Assembly (NCBI GenBank): GCA_028874335.1
Contig: JAPPJY010000005.1
Coordinates: 1 to 46,125, forward strand
DNA length: 46,125 nt
DNA from: Gemmatimonadota bacterium
Lineage (GTDB): Bacteria > Latescibacterota > UBA2968 > GCA-2709665
Reading direction: 5' to 3'
The notes under the pieces are model-generated. The model was not told the DNA's origin and searched no databases. It was given only the letters and a program-made list of their open reading frames with translations. This document shows positions 1-7,095 of the stretch, piece by piece. The first letter of the stretch is position 1. Each line of letters starts with the position of its first letter. The position numbers were made by a program, and so were the translations under genes.

Positions 1-51
<51 letters not shown>

Positions 52-323
52 GGGGCCTCGCTGGCTATGAAGCAACCGCACGATCGTGCTTGCTTGATCT
101 CTCTCTTGCACTACTTTAGGTATAGCAGCCGCTGCGTTTGCGCGCCCGGAAGGAAGACGTCCGTGCCGTCTGCGCGCCGGGGATAGACGCGCAATGCCAC
201 GTAAGGACAAAAACACGATCTGTTCAGCTTTTTATTTGCACCTCGTCATTCGCATGCTTAATTTTGTCATATTCGCGTGTTCTTGTAAACGCTTGGCTGT
301 GTGCCATCCCGTACCTCACATTT
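52..323. other. upstream region of the toxin-antitoxin pair, no gene seen
   Basis: This stretch is open in two plus-strand frames, but the translations are rich in Cys and Arg, match no family I know and lack convincing ribosome sites. It becomes more AT-rich after about 215, as expected for the promoter region of the toxin gene at 324. I could not identify a clear -35/-10 pair. Confidence 0.5.
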
Positions 324-644
324 ATGATCGAAAGCGAAGAATACATAGATGCCAATGGCCGAAATCCCTACGCCCGATGGTTCAATCGTCTCAACCGACA
401 AGCCTCAGCCCGTGCGTCTGAAGCTCTAGCCAGGATGAAGGATGGCAATTTTTCTAACGCAAGAGGCGTGGGTGCCGGCGTCTTTGAATGCCGGATAGAC
501 TTCGGCCCTGGCTATCGGATCTACTTTGGCAGAGAACGTGATGTCTTGATCATCCTTTTGGGTGGCGGAACGAAGCAGCGACAGCAATGGGATATCGAAA
601 CTGCCCGACAACTCTGGCACGAATACAAACGCCGCAAACGGTAG
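324..644 (+). CDS. RelE/ParE-family addiction-module toxin (HigB/Gp49-like)
   Basis: A 106-residue toxin of the RelE/ParE superfamily, in the phage-Gp49-like 'addiction module killer protein' group. Relatives inhibit translation, usually by cleaving ribosome-bound mRNA. The sequence shows the family pattern: N-terminal helices with F-x-x-W-like and R/A-rich segments, the core RIDFGPGYRIYFGR at about residues 58-71, the strand LIILLGGGTK at about 75-84, then QQWDIETA and a basic C-terminal tail. The frame is open further upstream to 138, but homology starts at the ATG at 324 (MIESEEY), so the longer reading is rejected. It lies 13 bp before a probable antitoxin gene, in toxin-first order as in higBA-type modules. 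Family assignment is solid; the target and activity are inferred. Confidence 0.85.
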   Translation: MIESEEYIDANGRNPYARWFNRLNRQASARASEALARMKDGNFSNARGVGAGVFECRIDFGPGYRIYFGRERDVLIILLGGGTKQRQQWDIETARQLWHEYKRRKR

Positions 645-657
645 GAGGCTTGAGACC

Positions 658-1017
658 ATGTCCCCCTTGACCCGACCATCCTGGAAAACGATCCATGAGC
701 GCATAGAGCGCGAGCCAGCTTTCGGCGCAGAACTGCTCAACGTCATGTTCGAGTGCCTGCTTAAAGGCGAAGTGGGCACAGGCAGTGCGATGTTGTACGA
801 CTATATCAGGGCGACCATCGGCTTTGAGGCATTGGGTAAACTGACCAGTGATTCACCTGATCGCCTGATGCAAATGTTCAAATCCGAGGACAGTCTTGAC
901 GCACACACACTCTTCTCGGTCATCCACTGCCTTCAGCAGCAGGCAGGCTTGCAACTTGAGGTCAGAGCCGTCGCAAAACAAAGCCAACCCACACAACAAG
1001 CCGCTATTTCGCATTAG
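658..1017 (+). CDS. cognate antitoxin of the RelE/ParE-type module
   Basis: A 119-residue protein starting at ATG 658, with a good Shine-Dalgarno (TAGGAGG at 642-648) inside the end of the toxin gene and spacer, so the two are co-transcribed. The middle carries the pattern of the partner family of Gp49-like toxins: a helical block around EALGKLTSDSPDRLMQMF, a degenerate helix-turn-helix-like unit, then a helix-strand end ILE-type segment around HCLQQQAGLQLEV. Such antitoxins neutralise the toxin by binding it and usually repress their own promoter. The C-terminal 15 residues are Gln/Ala-rich and probably disordered. Confidence rests on gene order, size and pattern similarity more than on a diagnostic motif. 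Confidence 0.72.
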   Translation: MSPLTRPSWKTIHERIEREPAFGAELLNVMFECLLKGEVGTGSAMLYDYIRATIGFEALGKLTSDSPDRLMQMFKSEDSLDAHTLFSVIHCLQQQAGLQLEVRAVAKQSQPTQQAAISH

Positions 1018-1100
1018 ATTTATATTCCAGTCGTGTGGATCGGAGAGCCGGGAACAGAGATGCCATCACATGTCCAAATGCGGAGCGGGAGAACTAAATG

Positions 1101-1133
1101 CCCCCGATGCCATTGTGGCGTCAGGGGATTTTT
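1101..1133 (+). terminator. intrinsic terminator after the toxin-antitoxin operon
   Basis: CCCC (1101-1104), a C mismatch, GATGCC (1106-1111), loop ATTGT, GGCGTC (1117-1122), an A mismatch and GGGG (1124-1127) form a ten-pair hairpin. It is followed directly by ATTTTT (1128-1133). It stands 84 bp after the antitoxin stop and before the convergent PhyH gene, so it ends the plus-strand operon. Confidence 0.7.
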
Positions 1134-1189
1134 GTGGGTGGGCGGTCCACGAAGTGTAGATATTCTCCATCGCTCGGCCCGGTGAATTC

Positions 1190-1927
1190 TCAGCGCTTAC
1201 GCGCCACGTGTCGATCTTCGTATACTCCCTTTGGAAACCTTTCCGGATTGAGTTCCTCGGGCATATAGTGCCAGGCCGTACTGTAGCGCGTGCGATTGCT
1301 GTGGTTATCATAGGCGCCGTGCAGGAGATTGGCGGAAAACAGAACGACCGTGCCGGCGGGAATGACCAGATCCACAGCCCGTGATTCATCGACCTCCGTC
1401 CAGCTGCCATGCCTGCCCGGATTCCTGCGGTGCTCGACAATCTCGCCCATCCGGTGGCTGCCGGGCACTACGCGCAGACATCCGTTCTCCACGTCTGAAT
1501 CTTCCAGATAAATTCCACAACTGATAATGCGGTCCGTATCGGTGCCGAAATAGAAATTGTCCTGATGCCAGCTCGTTGACGTGCCGCCGTTGGGCAGCTT
1601 CGGAAAGAACTTGGTGCCGAACACATCGATGTTTTTACCGGTCAATACGGCCACGCGGTCCAGAATCGCCGGTTCACGCGCCAGTTCCAGCACGCGGGCG
1701 TCGACCACGCAAACTCCCTGAACCTTGTGAAGCAGACCCGCCCGGGGGTTGCCGCTTTCGTCCAGTTCCAGCGCCCAGTGCGGCGTCTGTCCGTTCATTT
1801 TGCTCCCCTTTGCGACCGGTTCATCGAACACGCGCTTGTAATAGGCCAGTCGCTCGCCCTGTATCAGGGCTTCGAAAACGAGATAGCCGTCTTCCCGAAA
1901 CTGGCGGACCTGTTCGTCAGTCAACAT
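1190..1927 (-). CDS. phytanoyl-CoA dioxygenase (PhyH) family protein
   Basis: A 245-residue Fe(II)/2-oxoglutarate-dependent oxygenase of the PhyH family. These enzymes use 2-oxoglutarate and O2 to hydroxylate a substrate, with an iron held by an HxD...H triad. The likely iron ligands are H121 and D123 in SWHQDNFYF and H203 in LLHGAYDNHS; R212 or R214 just after is placed to bind 2-oxoglutarate. The N-terminal MLTDEQVRQFREDGYLVF is the characteristic opening of the family, so the start is secure. An AGGAGGTC ribosome site lies just upstream at about 1931-1938. The length is typical of the short bacterial members. No neighbour reveals a substrate; environmental genomes often carry many paralogues. 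It is transcribed away from the repeat element at 1946-2210. Confidence 0.88.
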   Translation of the reverse strand: MLTDEQVRQFREDGYLVFEALIQGERLAYYKRVFDEPVAKGSKMNGQTPHWALELDESGNPRAGLLHKVQGVCVVDARVLELAREPAILDRVAVLTGKNIDVFGTKFFPKLPNGGTSTSWHQDNFYFGTDTDRIISCGIYLEDSDVENGCLRVVPGSHRMGEIVEHRRNPGRHGSWTEVDESRAVDLVIPAGTVVLFSANLLHGAYDNHSNRTRYSTAWHYMPEELNPERFPKGVYEDRHVARKR

Positions 1928-1945
1928 AAAGACCTCCTCAATGGT

Positions 1946-2210
1946 TTTGTCCTGGAAATAAGTTGCCTGAATTCAACCGCCGAGTCGCCTAGCTCGCAAT
2001 CTGCGACAGGCGCAGGGCAGCGCCCTCGACAGGCTCAGGAATCGGCGGGCAAGCCCTGAGCCGCTCCCTGAGCTTGTCGAAGGGTCGGCGAAGGGATATT
2101 GATTGGCCATCGACTGGTATTGAAACGCGGGCATTTCGACAAGCTCAATGACCACGTTTCAGCGAGACGGGATGAATCGTCGGGAGAATGGTGAGGTATT
2201 TATGGGACAG
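1946..2210. repeat. dispersed intergenic repeat R1, copy 1
   Basis: This roughly 265-bp block recurs nearly complete at 14215-14503 and in part at 8859-9016. Shared landmarks, in order, are GGAARTAAGTTGCC, a core built on CCCTGAGC...CTTGTCGAAGGGTCGGCGAAGGG, GATTGGCCATCG, AACGCGGGCATTTCGAC, AAGCTCAATGACCACG and GTTTCAGCGAGACGGGATGAATCG. The core contains inverted arms (CTTGTCGAAGGG against CTTCGACAAG-type sequence), like REP-type elements. I see no transposase or coding capacity. Confidence 0.85.
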
Positions 2211-2437
2211 TACAGTGGTTCGCTAGGCAACGTCGGCCACCCGAAGGCGACCGGCGCCGTGGGTACCCGTCCGGGGATGATCAAGCCAATTCGTACGAGA
2301 CACGGGATCGTTCTTTGGCTATATTTCGCCGGGAGTCAGGGGCTGGAGCGCTCGGACGCACCTAATCCGGGGACATTCCCTATACGTCGACACTTCGGAC
2401 ATTTGTTTGTAGGTCAAGATCAGAAAGGAGATGACCC
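2211..2437 (+). other. leader region of the selenoprotein-like gene
   Basis: A 227-bp stretch between repeat R1 and the gene starting at 2438. One plus-strand frame stays open here but begins inside the repeat and gives a low-complexity translation, so I do not call it a gene. The Shine-Dalgarno AAAGGAG at 2424-2430 serves the GTG start at 2438. No convincing promoter was identified. Confidence 0.4.
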
Positions 2438-3175
2438 GTGTCAAGAATCGAACCCGCATCACGATTGACCCGTCTGAGCGGTGCCAGGATCGGACTTCTG
2501 GATCCTGGCAAGCGTACCGCGGGGGCCGTCCTCAATGGTGTCGGTGAACGGCTCGCGGCGGAGTACGACGCGAATGTGGTGGGACCCTGGAAAAAGTCAT
2601 CGCCCTACCGAGTCTGCACGAAGAAGCTTGTGGAGGAAATCGTTCCGCAGTGCGACGGGCTTGTCATGGGGGTCGTGGACTGATGCGGCGCCAGTTCGTG
2701 CAGTTTGCACGATATGCTGGAGTTCGAGTTGAGAGGGATACCGACCGCCTACATCACGGCTGCGGGCAGGGTACCAAAGATCGAACGCGATGGCGATGGG
2801 TTCAAGCTGTCACATGCAACAGGAAACTATCTGATTAGGGGATGGGAGGACTCCGGACCCCAGCCGGACAACGTGCATCGCGGTTTGATTCACTTCGGAG
2901 TACACCGCAGGATGAGGATGTACGACGTGAAGGAGGGGGACCGGGTCCGCTACCGCGGCAGGGACCTGCGATGGGAGTATCCTCGAAAGGAACTGGAAGC
3001 CAGGTTCAGGCCTTCCGGAGCCGGCGCGTGGTCGAGCACCCTTGACGGCGTCACGGGCTACAGGAATATCGAACTGCGCGTGCACGCTGCACCCATGGGA
3101 GGCAAAAAAGTGGATGAATGCGTGGAGGAGGCCGTCACACAGGTGGTGTCGATTCTGACGGGCGGGAGGACGTAA
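2438..3175 (+). CDS. probable UGSC-family selenoprotein with in-frame UGA (Sec82)
   Basis: Two open segments, 2438-2680 and 2684-3175, lie in the same frame and are separated only by a TGA at 2681-2683. Reading the TGA as selenocysteine gives one 245-residue protein with Sec at 82. The join falls exactly on the motif of the UGSC family (known Sec- or Cys-containing proteins): acidic Asp, Sec/Cys, small Ser/Cys-rich loop, then HD and RGIPT. Here it reads CDGLVMGVVD, U82, CGASSC, SLHD, then FELRGIPTAYI. The N-terminal IGLLDPGKRTAGAVLNGVG also fits that family. The GTG start has AAAGGAG 7 bp upstream. A hairpin right after the UGA matches bacterial SECIS rules. Family members are thiol/selenol proteins of uncertain reaction. 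The C-terminal third is less familiar. Alternatives are a nonsense pseudogene or a sequencing error. Confidence 0.72.
2684..2720 (+). promoter_or_regulatory. candidate bacterial SECIS hairpin
   Basis: Directly after the UGA, CCAG (2691-2694) pairs with CTGG (2717-2720), and CGTGC (2697-2701) pairs with GCACG (2707-2711). They enclose a five-base apical loop AGTTT (2702-2706), with an asymmetric internal loop TT/ATATG between the helices. The apical loop begins 18 nt after the UGA, and its second base is G. Both agree with the published bacterial SECIS model (loop about 16-37 nt from UGA, G in the first two loop positions). The top of the stem, GTGCAGTTTGCAC, resembles the TGCAGGTCTGCA top of the E. 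coli fdhF SECIS. It lies within coding sequence, as bacterial SECIS elements do. Confidence 0.68.
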
Positions 3176-3206
3176 ATTCACGCATCGAATCATCGAAGCA
3201 GCTTGA

Positions 3207-4007
3207 CTACCCCGTCTCCGGTTGGACGATGCAGAAGTCGGCGCCTTGCGGGTCCCGGGCGACCACCATGCGTCCGAACCCTGGAAATTCTCCCGGCTCA
3301 GCCATCAATCGCCCTCCGTGCCCCATTACATAACCCGCTGATTCGTCAAAATCCGCAACCTGAAAATACACGTACCACTCGGATGCGACCCCTTCTTCGA
3401 TCATGCGATCCGGCATCTGCATGATCCCGCAGACACCCTTGCCTCCCGCCAGTACGGTCGAGTATTGAACCGGCTGTTCCTCACCCGCCGTCGCGGTTTC
3501 GATACCGAATACCTGCTCGAAAAACCGAACGGATGCCGCACGATCCGTGCTCAGGTGCTCACACCAGGAAAACGCGCCCGCCTCCGACATCACGCCGCAT
3601 CCCACAAACTCGCCGGGCTCCCACAGCGTCGTCACACAACCGGTCGGGTCCGCAATCACCGCCACCCGACCCGCGCGATCGACGGCTTTCGAACCCGCCA
3701 GCACAGCCCCGCCATTCGCCGCCACCCACACGACGACGGCGTCGACATCATCTACCGACACGTAGAGGTTCCACTTCGCTGGAGCGTCTGACTGAATCTG
3801 CCCGGGGCCCGATTCATAGATCGCCGCCGCCGCCGACCCGTCCAGCATCGCCATCGAATAGACCCCGATGTCCATCTCTCCCATCTCTTCGTCCACATAC
3901 TCCCAACCGAACAACCCGGCGTAGAACGCCCTCGCCCCGGCCACATCAACTGTCGCCAGATCAACCCAACACGGCGTTCCGTGCCTGTACTTGTCAACCT
4001 TTGGCAT
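3207..4007 (-). CDS. two-domain VOC (glyoxalase/bleomycin-resistance fold) protein
   Basis: A 266-residue protein built from two VOC modules, about residues 1-130 and 140-266. The first begins HGTPCWVDLATVDVAGARAF and runs to DPTGCVTTLW; the second begins GAFSWCEHLSTDRAASVRFF and ends RDPQGADFCIVQ. Tandem VOC proteins of this type resemble mycobacterial CFP30B-like proteins; the fold supports metal-dependent lyases, dioxygenases and drug-binding proteins. Canonical metal ligands are not all obvious, since the usual first His is replaced in the CWVDL strand, so I assign no reaction. GGAG upstream supports the start at 4007. It ends 31 bp from the convergent selenoprotein-like gene. A truncated duplicate of its 5' part lies at 5369-5569. 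Confidence 0.85.
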   Translation of the reverse strand: MPKVDKYRHGTPCWVDLATVDVAGARAFYAGLFGWEYVDEEMGEMDIGVYSMAMLDGSAAAAIYESGPGQIQSDAPAKWNLYVSVDDVDAVVVWVAANGGAVLAGSKAVDRAGRVAVIADPTGCVTTLWEPGEFVGCGVMSEAGAFSWCEHLSTDRAASVRFFEQVFGIETATAGEEQPVQYSTVLAGGKGVCGIMQMPDRMIEEGVASEWYVYFQVADFDESAGYVMGHGGRLMAEPGEFPGFGRMVVARDPQGADFCIVQPETG

Positions 4008-4136
4008 TGAGTCTCCGGATCCTCAGCAAGACCCCCTACGACCTGGTTTTCATCATCAATCGCCATCGCCCACCACACGCATACCGAACACCGTCTCTTG
4101 CGGGTCCGCCGATCATTCGGCAATGGACGTTTTGCG

Positions 4137-5078
4137 TCACGTCGGCGCGTGTCCCGCCGTCAATCGCGGACTCTCGACAAGGCCCTGCCGGCTCAGGAAG
4201 TCCAGCATCACCGCCGCGCACGCCTCCGGTTTCTCGAGCTGCAGAAAGTGTGTCGTTCCGGGCACGAACTCGTGGTCGACGCCTGCGGCGGCGCTGTAGT
4301 CGAACTTCGGACGATTGGGATCCAGGGCGGGATCTGAACCGACGATCATGGTGGGACATCGCAGGGAGCCGAAGTCCACAGACACCGCAGGTTGCGAGGC
4401 TTCATACCAGATTTGCGCTTCGTACTCGCGAGGGCATCGGAGCTCGAAACCCTGTCCCGTCCCGGACTCCCTGAGGGTTGTCCTGGCAACGAGATCCAGG
4501 ACGCCCGGCACAGCGTGCTGGAAGTAATGGAGGTTGGTATGAAGTTCGGCGAGTTCTTCCCGGGCCCTGAACCACGGCGCCCTCCAACTGAGCATGTCAC
4601 CCGTTCGCACCGCCCGCAACTCGAACTCCCTGTATTTCGAGCCCGGGTTGCACAGAGGCGGCGCGAACAGTACCATCGCAAAGTAGTCCCTGCCTCTCGA
4701 AGGCGTGTGCATGGCGGCCAGGGCAGAAATGGAGTGGAAGACGCCCACCGTGGGTTTCTCGCCGTAGAGCCTTTCGATCGCTTCGAAGATGCTGTCGTGG
4801 TCGCGGGAAAACGCATCGAAACGGTGGTTCTCCAGGGCTCCGACTTCGTTCCAGCCGTGGTTCCTGAGGTCATGGACCACCAGGTCGAAGCCGGCGGCCA
4901 GCAACGACCAGAACGGGTAGTAGAGGTCGATGGCGAGGCCATTCCCGTGACTGAGGACAAGCCGGGGACCCGCCGGATTCCCGTGGCGTCTCAGGACGAT
5001 GACGGCGTCGTCGTCCACCTTCACGCTGTCAGTGGACAGCGGCGCGGGTATCTCCCAGATGGCTGGAGGCACTGTCAA
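4137..5078 (-). CDS. alpha/beta-hydrolase fold protein
   Basis: A hydrolase of about 313 residues. Diagnostic pieces, in order, are PRLVLSHGNGLAID (oxyanion-hole HGNG strand), VVHDLRNHGWN, the nucleophile elbow GVFHSISALAAMH with the Ser in F-H-S-I-S, TMIVGSDPALDP (acid region) and the catalytic-His segment GTTHFLQLEKPE near the C-terminus. The elbow is not the usual GxSxG. The frame stays open to an ATG at 5228, but family similarity begins near WEIPAPL; a TTG at 5078 with AAGGAAG five bases upstream is the better start, and a GTG at 5072 is the alternative. Relatives cleave esters or other small substrates; no substrate is inferable. It sits between the full-length and truncated VOC copies, all on the minus strand. 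Confidence 0.82.
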   Translation of the reverse strand: MTVPPAIWEIPAPLSTDSVKVDDDAVIVLRRHGNPAGPRLVLSHGNGLAIDLYYPFWSLLAAGFDLVVHDLRNHGWNEVGALENHRFDAFSRDHDSIFEAIERLYGEKPTVGVFHSISALAAMHTPSRGRDYFAMVLFAPPLCNPGSKYREFELRAVRTGDMLSWRAPWFRAREELAELHTNLHYFQHAVPGVLDLVARTTLRESGTGQGFELRCPREYEAQIWYEASQPAVSVDFGSLRCPTMIVGSDPALDPNRPKFDYSAAAGVDHEFVPGTTHFLQLEKPEACAAVMLDFLSRQGLVESPRLTAGHAPT

Positions 5079-5368
5079 TTCAGCTTCCTTTGCGGCCGGC
5101 GCGACCGCCGGCTGTTGTGCTCTGGGACTCGGGAGGCGGCTTGTCGAACCAGCGAAATCGAGCCATTCACAGAGGACCCCGATGCGGATCACCTGGTCGC
5201 CTACAGCTGCGTGCAAATATAATCCCAATCCAGCAGGATCACAAATTAACTCTGATGAAACGGAATTACAATGTTCGCACGGCTACGACGAGCTGGCTGA
5301 AGTTCATTCGCAGATCCTGACAGCCGAAATCACCCTGGCGAGAAGGATTAACAGACGATTGTCGTTTG

Positions 5369-5569
5369 CTATTTTTGACACTCGTCAATCCCCGCCGATC
5401 CGCCCAGCATCGCCATCGAATAGACACAGATGTCCATCTGCCCCAGCTCTTCATCCACATACTCCCAACCGAACAGCCCCGCGTAGAACACCCTTGCCCC
5501 AGCCAAATCAGTTGTCGCCAGATCAACCCAACACGGCGTTCCGTGTCGGTACTTTTCAACCATTGGCAT
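5369..5569 (-). pseudogene. truncated duplicate of the VOC gene (5' part only)
   Basis: Sixty-six codons starting MPMVEKYRHGTPCWVDL match the first 57 or so residues of the VOC protein at 3207-4007, including GLFGWEYVDEE and YSMAMLGGSA. Similarity then stops abruptly and the frame ends after an unrelated GIDECQK. At DNA level roughly 180 bp (5397-5580) align with 3835-4018 at about 87% identity by eye, in the same orientation, including the AGGAGAC ribosome site. It has lost most of domain 1 and all of domain 2, so it is very probably a non-functional remnant of a tandem duplication spanning the hydrolase gene. Confidence 0.82.
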
Positions 5570-5695
5570 CACGTCTCCTGATCCCTGGCAGCCCCCCGTC
5601 GAAAGCGGCTTCCATCTGCTCGCCCGAAACACTTGCGAAACACGCCCCTTGATGTCTATCTTGACCTTCCAATGTAGTTTCTTCCAAGTTCATTG

Positions 5696-5727
5696 TTGTC
5701 TGGTTATCGGTCTAACCATAATATAAT
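5696..5727 (+). promoter_or_regulatory. candidate promoter and operator of the propeller gene
   Basis: A perfect TATAAT stands at 5722-5727, 68 bp before the start codon at 5795. TTGTCT at 5696-5701 could be the -35 box, though the 20-bp spacing is long. The inverted repeat TGGTTA-tcggtc-TAACCA (5701-5718) fills the spacer and looks like a binding site for a dimeric regulator. The -10 box is convincing; the -35 and operator are tentative. Confidence 0.45.
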
Positions 5728-5794
5728 ACAATGACTTGTGTAATGAAACTACCTTTTTTGTTTGTAATTCAGACTTTTCTACTGAGGGGCATTC

Positions 5795-7009
5795 ATGTTC
5801 CTCAGATCGGTTGTCCTGTTCGCGGTACTGGTTCTCACAGCCCAGGCTTCCGGTTGTCCCGGTGACTTCGACGACAACAGGCAGGTTGACTTCGCGGACT
5901 TTCTCGCCCTGGCCGGTGCATATGGCAGTCAGCAGGGTGAGGCGGGCTATGACGCTGTGATGGATCTGGACACGAATGGCTCAATTGATATGGCCGACTT
6001 TCTGGCCTTCGCGAAGCTGTTTGGCCAACTCTGCGTTGCCGAACTCACCCGATTGACGAATAACGAGACCATCGAGTTACATCCCACGTGGTCACCTCCG
6101 GACGGCGGGAAGATTGCTTTTCTTTCCGGTTTTGAAGACCCCGAATTGTGGGTGATGTATGCGGACGGCGGTGAATCATTAAGATTGGCCACTTCGATTG
6201 CTGTCGACTCCGAACTGTACACGACGCTGGCCTGGTCACCGGACGGTGAGCACATCGCTTTTTCATCTGTTCGGGATGGGAATTCAGAGATTTATCGGGT
6301 AGGCGCCAATGGTGATGGTCTCACTCGTCTTACCAATAATGACGCGGAAGATATTTATCCTTCCTGGTCGCCTGACGGCGCCAGGATCGCCTTTTCTTCG
6401 AACCAGGACGGGAACTTCGAAATCTATGTGACGCGTCCGGAAGGCTCAGATCTCACACGGCTGACGAACAGTACTGTCCAGGATCTGTTCCCGGTTTGGT
6501 CACCCGACAGTAAGAAAATTGCCTATACGTCCATAGGGGTCGATTCCAACCAAAGCAAGTTCGCTGTAATTTCCGTAGTGGATGTTGTGTCGGCAACGGT
6601 AACGCAACTAACCGCGGATTCCGAAGGTAGTGTTCTGCCCGCGTGGTCGCCTGACGGAACAAGAATCACCTTCTGGTCAAGGCGCGACAATGCCCGTACA
6701 AACTATGGCGATATGTATGTGATGAACGCTGACGGCAGCGAGGTTACTCGCCTCACCTATCAGGATATCTGGGATGATTTGTGGGTCGATGCCGCGTGGT
6801 CACCGGACGGCACTCAAGTGGTTTACTCGGCTGAGGGAGACGGCCCACTCCATGTAATGAACGCCGACGGTACAGATGTCAAACGCTTAACGAATCGCGA
6901 GAATGCAGAGTATTTCCCGGCCTGGTCGCCCGATGGTGGGAAAGTTGCCTTTCTCTCCAGCCCCGAGACGACTTTTGATATTTATGTTGTAGAGGTCCCG
7001 TCAGAGTAA
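5795..7009 (+). CDS. secreted protein with dockerin-like EF-hands and TolB-type beta-propeller
   Basis: A 404-residue exported protein. Residues 1-20 form a hydrophobic signal peptide ending ASG-C21; the Cys could be a lipobox, though the match is imperfect. Residues 22-80 hold two dockerin/EF-hand-like units, GDFDDNRQVDFADFLALAGAYG and MDLDTNGSIDMADFLAFAKLFG in outline, with Asp/Asn at calcium-ligand positions; C21 and C80 bracket the module and might pair. From about 84 to the end there are seven repeats carrying the W-S-P-D-G/S motif followed by a strand such as IAFSS, as in TolB and WD40-like PD40 propellers, so a complete seven-bladed propeller is expected. GAGGGG precedes the start. A role in binding protein or glycan outside the cytoplasm is inferred. 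No enzymatic motif is seen. Confidence 0.85.
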   Translation: MFLRSVVLFAVLVLTAQASGCPGDFDDNRQVDFADFLALAGAYGSQQGEAGYDAVMDLDTNGSIDMADFLAFAKLFGQLCVAELTRLTNNETIELHPTWSPPDGGKIAFLSGFEDPELWVMYADGGESLRLATSIAVDSELYTTLAWSPDGEHIAFSSVRDGNSEIYRVGANGDGLTRLTNNDAEDIYPSWSPDGARIAFSSNQDGNFEIYVTRPEGSDLTRLTNSTVQDLFPVWSPDSKKIAYTSIGVDSNQSKFAVISVVDVVSATVTQLTADSEGSVLPAWSPDGTRITFWSRRDNARTNYGDMYVMNADGSEVTRLTYQDIWDDLWVDAAWSPDGTQVVYSAEGDGPLHVMNADGTDVKRLTNRENAEYFPAWSPDGGKVAFLSSPETTFDIYVVEVPSE

Positions 7010-7095
7010 CTCATGCAACGAAACACGCCAGATGACTTGCGCGGTATTGTATTTCATCGCGCGATCCGACAGTCTAAAGGCAACTGAAAGAGCCA

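Noticed and set aside
138..323. N-terminal 62-codon extension of the toxin frame
   Set aside because: Cys-rich, not like the toxin family, no ribosome site; family similarity begins at ATG 324.
2148..2468. Open plus-strand frame of 106 codons
   Set aside because: It starts inside repeat R1, has no family similarity, and overlaps the leader and start of the selenoprotein-like gene.
3533..4474. Long plus-strand frame of 313 codons, rich in Pro, Arg and Ser
   Set aside because: It is antisense to the VOC and hydrolase genes, and its composition is typical of a shadow of GC-rich coding sequence.
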